From: Amblyornis subalaris
Lineage: Eukaryota; Chordata; Aves; Passeriformes; Ptilonorhynchidae
DNA: 64,000 nt
Reading direction: 5' to 3'
Assembly (NCBI GenBank): GCA_018881555.1
Contig: JACAXG010000206.1
Span: forward strand, 7,155 to 71,154
The notes below the pieces were generated by a model that did no database searches, was not told the origin of the DNA, and was given only the letters and a program-made list of their open reading frames with translations. This document shows, in pieces, positions 56,421 through 64,000 of the stretch. Position 1 is the first letter of the stretch. Every line of letters starts with the position of its first letter. The position numbers and the translations under genes are program-made.

Positions 56421-58779
56421 ATGAAGCTCTTCTCCTGCCTCGTGGCTCTTCTGCTGTTCCTCCTCCAGGCTGCTCCAGGTAAGGGGCAAGACCCACGCTG
56501 GGGTCTGCCTGTGTGGGAGGTACAACTTGCTCGTGTGGTGGTGCAGAACATGCTCCTCAGCTCCTTTCATCAGAGCAGTTCTCTCTTTCTCAGCCGAGAA
56601 GCAGAAGTGAAAAATTAACCCGTGGTGAGCAGGTGTCACACCAGAACCTCCCCACGGAAGCCACTACCAGGTGTTGGCTCCTTATGACTCTTTGAGGTCT
56701 CTTTATGCCACTTTGTGGCACTGTTGGATGGTGGCACCATGGAAATCCTCTGCCTTTTCTATCCCCAGTGTTAAAAATTGTCTCCTTTGTTTACTGTGGA
56801 AGAAAGCAGAGGTGTTGCCTGGCGTTACTCAGGTTGAACTGCACCACTGACTTCAGCTCTCTGAATATTCTGGTTCCCCTTTCCCAGCCCTTCTGCTGCA
56901 CTGACTCATTTCTTAGCTGTGCTTTTATCCTACATGTCCCTTGTGCTTAATGAAACTCCTCACCTTGGAGAAAGGCTTTTGGAGAAAGGCTTTCAGAGAA
57001 GGAAGGAACCAGGCAAACTGCTTGTTCCTGTTAACTGGGCCAGATTCCACTTTTGGGGGATTTTTTAAAATCATAATTCCATCTTAGGGCTTGTCATCAC
57101 CACGCTGTCCATTGCATGACCACCCTGCAGTCCCAGGACTTAGGAGCATCCAAGGCTGGGCTGTCCCTTCCCATTAGAGCATGAACGCCCAGGATGTGTT
57201 CAGAACCTTGCCATCAACCTCTATGTTTCACTATTTTCACCAAAGACTTCCTTGGAATGCTCTGAGGTCCCACCAGCTCCTCAAAACCTTTGGAAAAGCT
57301 GCCTTGGGGTTCGAGGGTATTTGTGTGAGATCCCTGACTGGGGTCTGCAGGGTCTGAGCAGGAGGAAGCCCATGAGAATGGACTAATCCTGCAGCACAGC
57401 TGGGAATCCCCTTCTCCCCGTAGGTCTCTGCTTGCCCAGGGACACCCTGCGTTGTTTGGAATACCACGGCTACTGCTCCCATTTGAAATCCTGCCCGGAG
57501 CAGTTCGCTGCCTTCGGCACTTGCTACCGGCGCCGGAGGACCTGCTGCGTTGGTACGTGTGGGGACCCCGCCCAGGCAGGCCACATCTGGGGGGAAATGG
57601 CTAAAATCAGCGAAACACACTTGTTCTCTTCATCTCCAAATCGCTGGATCATGGAACGGGTTGGGTTGGAAGGGAACTTAAAGCTCATCTCATTCCAACC
57701 CTGTGCCATGGGCAGGGACACCTTCCACTAGTCCAGGTTGCTCAGAGTTCCAGCCAACCTGGCCTTGGGCACCCCCAGGGATGAGGTCTAAGCCCTCTCC
57801 TTCCATGGACCTATCTGTTCCTCCACTAACCTCAATGTGGAGCATTTCGGGCTGGCCAAATACCCCATAACCCAAAGCTCTGTCTCCAGCAGATGCCTGG
57901 GGAAATAAAATAAAAATTGTGGCCCACAGAGAGTCCTCTTTTTGTGACAAATCTTCCTGCAATCATCTGTTGGGGGCCTGCTGGCTGCACCCACCCTGCT
58001 GTGCTTAAGAGGTGCCAGCTGACCTGTTAATTTACCTAATCCTTCCCAGACTTGCCTATTTTTGGTGCTGCTCAATAGTTCACTTATATCATTAATGAAT
58101 AGATACTTTAGAGCCAACTGTGCTAATCCTAGGGTTCTTCTAATCCAGCATCCTGGATCTGTCTGTGGCCAAAAATGGGTATTTCTGTGTGTAAAGTGAC
58201 CACAACCATACCATTACATTTCCTGATATATTCTCCTGGCTTTCATGGATTTGCAGCTCAGGATTTTTAGATTTAGACACCTCTGTGTTTAAAAGTCCTT
58301 ACCGGATTTTCCTCCATAGATTAGGAATTCCTTTCATTTGTTTGAAGACATCTTCCCTTAACAATTTTATTCAGTGCCACCTACTTGAAATGTAGTCGCT
58401 GTGCATTCATTTTCTTCATGCCTCTACAATATCCTTCCTTCAGTTATTCTTTTCCAAGCTCACAAGTTATTATTTTCCAAGGTCACAAATTCCTTCTTTT
58501 ACAGAAGTGCTCTGACAAGCCCCAAAGTCCATCTTCGTGTCTTTGCTTTTGGACACACAATAACCACGACTTCCCAACAGTTTTTACGTGTGAGTTTGCT
58601 CACATGGTGCTGTCAGGTTTTCTGGTTTGACTCAAATCCTCTGAATTGCAGACACGACATCAGACTTCCACATCTGCCAGGATGAGGGGGGCCACTGTGT
58701 GCCCCCAGAAATCAGATGCCTGGAGGAACAGGAGGGACTCTGCCCTCGCAGAGGATGGAAGTGCTGCACAGAAGTGTGA
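56421..58779 (+). CDS. AvBD11: Avian beta-defensin 11 (double defensin)
   Basis: The coding region is complete in three exons and encodes 104 residues, the same length as I recall for chicken AvBD11. The signal exon is 56421-56478 (MKLFSCLVALLLFLLQAAPG, phase 1) with a strong start context (CCACCATGA). The second exon, 57424-57552, carries the first six-cysteine domain (GLCLPRDTLRC..., C-x6-C-x5-C-x9-C-x6-CC) and leaves in phase 1 at GTTG|GTACG. The third, 58652-58779, carries the second domain (DTTSDFHICQDEGGHC..., C-x6-C-x6-C-x7-C-x6-CC) and ends TEV with TGA. An extra cysteine in GLCLP precedes the first domain and could be unpaired or removed. AvBD11 is known from chicken egg vitelline membrane as a double-domain defensin. 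AATAAA at 58922 and 58933 give a short 3' UTR. A CR1 tail sits in the second intron. Confidence 0.96.
57640..57785 (-). mobile_element. CR1 LINE 3' fragment in an AvBD11 intron
   Basis: A reverse tail: 'gatcatggaacgggttgggt', 'gccatgggcagggacacctt', ending 'ccttgggcacccccagggat'. Confidence 0.88.
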
Positions 58780-58921
58780 CAAAGACCTCGTGGGACTGCA
58801 GGAAACCACGGAAATGCACGGCCAAGGAAACAAACAAGTCTCATTCCAAGTGTTTTAAAGGTGTCTGGTGTTCTTAACATGTGAAGTGTGCAATTAACTA
58901 GAGGTGACATTTCTTTGTATA

Positions 58922-58938
58922 AATAAATACAAAATAAA
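58922..58938 (+). terminator. AvBD11 polyadenylation signals
   Basis: There are two AATAAA hexamers (58922-58927 and 58933-58938), 143-160 bp past the stop. Confidence 0.65.
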
Positions 58939-59117
58939 CAGGTGTAACAGTCATATATGCATGGAAAGAGGCAGAATGTCTCTCTATTTCACCCACATGC
59001 AGAAACACATTTGCTGTTGCATCCTCACAAACCACACCCCCTGATCCTACTTACCAGCCTAATCTCATTTACCATGGCGATGTTGTGCTTGGATGCTTTA
59101 CAGGATTGGGGACAATC

Positions 59118-59238
59118 AATCACAGGATCATTTAGATTGGAAAAGATCTCCAAGGTCATCGAGTCCAACCTGTGGCCAATCCCCACCGTGTCACCCAGCC
59201 CAAAGCACCGAGTGCCACGTCCAGGCATTCCTTGAACG
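59118..59238 (-). mobile_element. CR1 LINE 3' fragment, left arm of inverted pair
   Basis: A reverse tail: 'aatcacaggatcatttagat', 'gtcatcgagtccaacctgtg'. Confidence 0.82.
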
Positions 59239-59375
59239 TTCCAGGGAGCAGCTGAGGGAGCTGGGGGTGCTCGGTCTGGAAAAAAGGAGGTTCCGGGGGA
59301 CCTTCTGGCTCTCCACAACTCCCTGACAGGAGGGGGCAGCTGGAGGGGTTGGGCTCTGCTCCCAGGGAACAAGGG
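59239..59375 (+). mobile_element. CR1 LINE fragment, right arm of inverted pair
   Basis: A forward inner CR1 segment: 'ctggaaaaaaggaggttccg', 'ggctctccacaactccctga'. It abuts the reverse tail directly. Confidence 0.78.
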
Positions 59376-60072
59376 ACAGCAAACAGCAGGGCCAGGCAGA
59401 ACAGCAGCCAGGTGAGGTCAGCTGGAATATCGTATTTGACAGCCAGAGCTGCACATCTACCACAGATTTACCACCACGGGGTGCATTGCTGAACTAACAG
59501 CTCCTCCACCAGCTCTCTGTGCTCATCACGCTCAGGAACGAAGCCTCCCAAATTCCTCAGAAGCCAAAGCTGGGGAAAAAAAAAATCACACCCAGGTTTT
59601 AGCTGGAGAAAATATTCACATGGGCTCAGATTAAAAATGAATCACTCCCAGCCTGCACCCTTCTCCTCCTTGCAGCTCCTCAGGAGTCTTCCCCTCCAGG
59701 TTGCCTCTCTCCTGCCTGTCACTTCCCAGGGACTTTGCCGGCTGCAGGCAAAGGGCAGAGGATCCCTCTGAGCCTCTTTTTCCAGCTGGAAATCCACCAG
59801 CCCAAAATGCCAGCTGCCAAGGAGAGGAATCGGGGAAGCTGATAGCCACCAGTGAACGAGAAAGAAAGTCAACATTGTTCGGAGCGGCAGCGCTGGGGCA
59901 GAACGACACGGGAGGGCTTCTCAGCAGCAAATGTGACTCCGGGGACTGGAATACCATTAACTCCTGCCCACTCCTTCCCTCTTCCCGGGCGCCATCCAGC
60001 GTGCCAGCAGCAGGGAGAGGCTCCTGCAAAATCTCACACCCAGCCCCGCGGTTTTCCAGCAGAGCCAAAGGA

Positions 60073-60792
60073 ATGGGGATCCTTGTGCTCGTTTTCATAT
60101 TCATCTCCCTGACCCAGCACGGTAAGACCAGGAAGGCCAAGGGTGGTGAACAGGATATCTGGGAACAGGGATAATCTTTCTCGGCTGGGTGATATTGCAG
60201 GTGCTGGGGAAAGGTGTTTTCTGGGGGAGATAATGGGTGGGGTACTTTGGGAAAATGATTTAATCCTTTGGGGAATACAAAAAATGAGCAGGGAAGAAGC
60301 TGTGAAAATGGAGCACCTCACTGTGTTAGCCCTAGAGGAGATGTCCTGTGCTCTGGGAAGGTGTTCCTGCCTTTTCTCAGGCTGCAGTTGCCTCCTTGGC
60401 AGGGGGACGACATCCCCTCTGACCTCCCATGCACGGTCTTTGCCAACGACCTGAAAAAACAACTCCATGATAAAACATTCCTGGAGGGAGGTTGGCTCGG
60501 CAGCTTGGGATTTTTAACATGGATGTCTGAACCTGCCCTGTGGGATGGGGATCCCAGGTGTGCTCAGGGTGCCCACGTGTGCTCCCAGTGCTGGCTTGGC
60601 TGGCTGGGAATTTTATCCACCACCCTGCTGCGTCTTTGTGCAGGAGATGCTCACGGACCAGACAGCTGTAAGCACGGAGGGGGCTTGTGCCGAGTGGGAA
60701 ACTGTGATTCTGGGGAATACCCGGCTCAGTTCTGCTTTGAACCCATCATTCTCTGCTGCAAAAATTCATCTCCCGTCACCACAGGGAGCTGA
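60073..60792 (+). CDS. AvBD12: Avian beta-defensin 12
   Basis: The coding region is complete in two exons and encodes 65 residues, the length I recall for chicken AvBD12. The signal exon is 60073-60121 and reads MGILVLVFIFISLTQHG in phase 1 (CACG|GTAAG). At 49 nt it is shorter than the usual 58. The mature exon, 60644-60792 after TTTGTGCAG, reads GDAHGPDSC and has spacing C-x6-C-x4-C-x9-C-x6-CC. GLCRVGNC, FCFEPIILCC and the Ser/Thr-rich tail ending TTGS are diagnostic of AvBD12. Several acidic residues make it one of the least cationic members of the cluster. The stop is in the same exon as the domain, so there is no C-terminal exon. AATAAA at 61083 is the likely 3' end. It is the last gene seen. 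In chicken AvBD13 and then CTSB follow, here presumably beyond the window. Confidence 0.95.
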
Positions 60793-61082
60793 AGGTTTCC
60801 AAAGGAGCCAACTGCAGCACGTGGAGAGCTGCAGGCTCCACTGGCACGGCAGGAGCAGCTGCTGGGAAGGAGATTTTGTGGTTTCTGTGACTGCTGCTCC
60901 CCCGGGAGAACACGGCTGTGGATTCACTTGTGAACTTCTGAAAACTTTGCTTTTGCTGTGACTTTTTAGGAAATACCGTGACAAGAAGAAACTGGGGCCA
61001 CCCAAACTATTTGTGGCCCTTTTTGGGACTCTGTTCTCTGTCATGCACCGGTGAGAAATTGCCTTTCTCCTTATCTGAAAGC

Positions 61083-61088
61083 AATAAA
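61083..61088 (+). terminator. AvBD12 polyadenylation signal
   Basis: AATAAA about 290 bp past the AvBD12 stop, followed by TTGAAGTTT. Confidence 0.55.
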
Positions 61089-61392
61089 CTTGAAGTTTAA
61101 CACAGCAGCGAGTGCCCACCTGTGAGCCAGCAATGCTGCCAGAGGTGGGATGCACTCTGGCCCCTGACCAGGAGTGGACACAGCAGCCCTCACCTCCTCA
61201 GAACACCAGGGTGACTCTGTCTCTTTATTTCCCTTCCCAGAAAAAACAACTGCAATAGGGGCAGCCATTTTGGCATCACTTTTGGTGCAAAAGCCACCTG
61301 GTTTGACACAAAGCTGAGTGTGGTCTGTGTTTCTCAGGCAAGATCCATCATATCCACTCCTGCTTTCCAGGCTGTGCCAGGTTCTCAAGGCA

Positions 61393-61615
61393 ATCAGAAT
61401 CCCGGAATGGTTTGGGTTGGAAGGACCTTAAAGCCCATCTCGTTCCACCCTCTGCCATGGGCAGGGACACCTTCCACTATCCCAGGTTGCTCCAAGCCCC
61501 GTCCAACCTGGCCTTGAACACTTCGAGGGATGGGGCAGCCACAGCTTCTCTGGGCAACCTGTGCCAGGGCCTCACCACCTTCACAGGGAAGAGTTTTTTC
61601 CTAAGATCCCAGGTT
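61393..61615 (-). mobile_element. CR1 LINE 3' fragment
   Basis: A reverse tail: 'aatcccggaatggtttgggt', 'gccatgggcagggacacctt', 'cttctctgggcaacctgtgc'. Confidence 0.9.
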
Positions 61616-64000
61616 TGCTTATTTTAATCACGGTGGGAGAGGGGATCTGAAAGCTGTGTCCCACTGCCCTGACAGGCTGCCCTCTCCATCCATGCACTGC
61701 ATTTCTGCTGCACCTTTCTTCCCATTTGGTCACCGAGTCCCAAAGAAATCAGTCTCTTTGCCCCTGGCAGCTTTCTTCCTATGAGCTCCCTCAGCCTAAG
61801 CCCTTTAGCCGTCCAAATCCACTCTCAGCCCTTCTGTGTCTTTTCAGCCTGAAATTTTGACACTCCCCTGCCGCTTTGTCAGCTCCCGGTCTCCCTTTCC
61901 AGGTAAAATATTTCTCTCTGGGTCAATCATTTCTGTGAAAGCAGGGAAACAATGAGGTAATGAGAGAGCTATGCCAACCAGCTGAGGCGCTGCTCAGACA
62001 GAGCCAGGGAAAAGTTCTCCCCGGGAGACGAAACTCTTGCTCTGGTGAATCAAACGGGAAAATTCCCGCTGACCTCACCAGGCTCGGGACCCACTGCCAG
62101 AGGTCCAACAATTCATTCATCCAAGCATCTCCATTCACCGGTGAGCAGCCCGGTTACTCTCCTCGGGTCATCACTGGGACTCCGGCACACACAGGGAGAT
62201 GCCAGCACTCCCCCGGAGATCCCCTGCAGCTGGATGAACCCTCAGGAGAGCAGGATTACCCGGAGCTGCCTGTTGGCTTGGGAACTGATGCTGGAAACAG
62301 GGACGGGGCTGAGCCCAGAGCCAAATTCCTGCCACGTCCAGCCCATCCCTCTGACGCACGCTGGTGTGCGAGCACAGCACGGGGAGGGCTCTGAACCGAG
62401 GCACCTTTCTAAATCAAACAGTTTACTTCTCACATTCATCCACAGGGTTCAGTATTCCTGCCCCTCATCTGGGAATGCTCAGTCATCATGGTGACAGGCG
62501 GCTTTCCCAGGAAAGTGAAGTGTGGGCTCATGGAGCTCACCTTGCTCATCTCCCTCATAGTCATTGGGCCTTCTGCTCCTGATGGGTTTTGGACCCACTG
62601 GCCAAGTCCACCAGGAAAAGTGGAAATGCTCAGTTTATAGGGAGTATTGTCCCTCTGGCACTAATGTAAACACAGACTGCTGCTAACAGGCATGGTTCCA
62701 CTGTCCCTCTGCTGTGTGTTCCCTTGTTTGCTGACCTGGCTGGAAATAACTCTAAAAAACCCCAAACCACAACCTAACAACAACAACAAAAAAGAGAAAC
62801 AAAAATCCATCATCGTTTCTGCCCGATGAGTAAGGTGAATTGAATTCCCTTCCAGCTGCTTCTTCTCACACAGAGGGAGGAGAGAGAAAGCACCAAGGAT
62901 CTGGTGGATGGTGGAGAATGGCACTTACAGACCTCACACAATTGTTTCTTGATGTGGTTTCTTGACCCATGAACTCACCTGGGGCACAGCATCCAGCTCA
63001 GCTCATGGGGAGCTGCTTGAACAGCAGCCTGAGATGCTTTGGTGTATGACAGGGAATGCCCAGATTAATTAATCCCTAATTGGTGTATCCTGTAACCATG
63101 GGGAGGAGGAAAAATTATAAAATCATCACAGAATCCCAGAATGGTTTGGGTTGGATGGGACCTTAATGCTCATCCAGTTCCAACCCCCTGCCATGGGCAG
63201 GGAAGTGCTAAACTCTTCTGAGTGACCAACCTTGTTCATCCATTCAGCACAGAGCTGCTCATGAGACCACACTCCTACTCCAGCACCATTTCCCAACCCT
63301 TTAAACCCCAAAGCCAGAAAATACTCACTGTTTGAGGCACTCAGGAAAAGCCATCCCCAGTGTGATCCTGTCCCAGAGGATTTCCACCCATGACCACCAG
63401 TCCTGCCCAGCTGGGACCATTTCCACACACAGTCAGTGGAGTTCAGCTGAATCCAACCCTTTACCTACAGAATTCCATGTAGGAAGTGAGGCTAAGAGGT
63501 GCCAGAATTAATGAAACAGTGAAGCCTCCATCCCTTGAGAGAGGCAGGCTGGGGAGAATTTAAACCAGGCCAGAGGTCTGCTCTGAAAAGACACTAAGGA
63601 TTTGTCCTCAAGGGTGGAAGCCAAGTGAGGAAGAGGAATTTTGTGGGATTGATTGAGCTCTGAACTCCAGCTGTCTGTACCTGATAGAGCTCAGAAGGCT
63701 ACAAAATAGGGGCTCTTTAGTACAGCCCTTCACCAGCTCCTAAGGGAGATGCAAAAATCATCCAGACATCTTGGGATGCATATTTGGGATCTCTGCAGCC
63801 AAACAGACAGCCAGGATAGAGCCCTACCCTCATGCCTGTTCTGTCACCCAGCACAAGCCTCCTGGATAACTGGGGATGTCAGCACATCAAAGCATGGCAT
63901 GAATTCCCTCGCCAGAATTTGTTTGCTGTTCCCAGGCAACAGGCCAGTGTTTGTTTGGCAGAGAGAGCCAAATCCTCCGCTTCTGCCCTAAAAACGTCAT
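61616..64000. other. Intergenic to the window end, no gene recognised
   Basis: One short CR1 tail (minus) lies at 63123-63205. A 36-codon frame at 62530-62640 (plus) starts with a signal-peptide-like MELTLLISLIVIGPSAP but lacks a donor or cysteines. AvBD13 was searched for by its signal and paired-cysteine pattern and not found. Confidence 0.45.
63123..63205 (-). mobile_element. CR1 LINE 3' fragment
   Basis: A reverse tail: 'atcccagaatggtttgggtt', 'ccctgccatgggcaggga'. Confidence 0.85.

Noticed and set aside
62530..62640. A 36-codon plus-strand frame starting MELTLLISLIVIGPSAP, considered as an AvBD13 signal exon
   Set aside because: There is no GT donor at the expected place, no match to the AvBD13 signal and no downstream cysteine exon.

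Overview
The window is bird genomic DNA, probably from a passerine (songbird). It carries a run of avian beta-defensin (AvBD) genes. It is also full of CR1 LINE tails, recognised by their avian 3' end with ATTCTATG-type repeats. The passerine assignment is an inference from a duplicated AvBD1-like gene and a songbird-type LTR. Scattered single Ns suggest a draft assembly.

Layout. From about 1.7 to 5.5 kb lie two tandem AvBD1-type genes on the minus strand. The distal one is a pseudogene with two in-frame stops, and the proximal one has an intact mature exon. AvBD2 (-) is at 8.5-9.0 kb. A decayed AvBD2/3-like mature exon (-) is at 13.7 kb, AvBD7 (-) at 14.9-15.2 kb, and a solitary broken defensin signal exon (-) at 17.4 kb. 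AvBD8 (+) spans 20.2-23.9 kb, with a TATA box and a tandem repeat upstream and a 24-bp minisatellite just past its polyadenylation signals. AvBD9 (-) covers 25.2-28.9 kb and AvBD10 (-) about 35.1-36.65 kb. A long stretch of CR1 fragments without recognisable genes follows. At 48.4-52.9 kb there is a tRNA island: two tRNA-Trp(CCA), three tRNA-Arg(ACG) of which one is mildly degenerate, and one tRNA-Arg pseudogene. Part of this island is a large inverted duplication. A signal-exon relic lies at 54.7 kb. AvBD11 (+, two defensin domains) is at 56.3-58.9 kb and AvBD12 (+) at 60.1-61.1 kb. Nothing recognisable follows to the window end.

How the genes work together. Each AvBD makes a secreted, disulfide-bonded antimicrobial peptide. 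A signal exon of about 58 nt ends in phase 1 and is spliced to an exon holding the six-cysteine domain. AvBD1, 2, 9 and 10 leave this exon in phase 2 for a small C-terminal exon. AvBD8 leaves it in phase 0 for a three-codon exon. AvBD7 and AvBD12 end inside it. The order AvBD1-2-7-8-9-10-11-12 agrees with the conserved avian cluster. AvBD3, 4, 5, 6, 13 and 14 were not found as intact genes and may lie outside the window or be lost. The most notable features are the birth-and-death signs in the cluster: one pseudogene, three exon relics and a tandem duplication. Also notable are the tRNA island inside the defensin cluster, with ambiguous bases mirrored in both arms of its inverted repeat, and the way phase-2 splice donors encode an immediate stop if the intron is retained.
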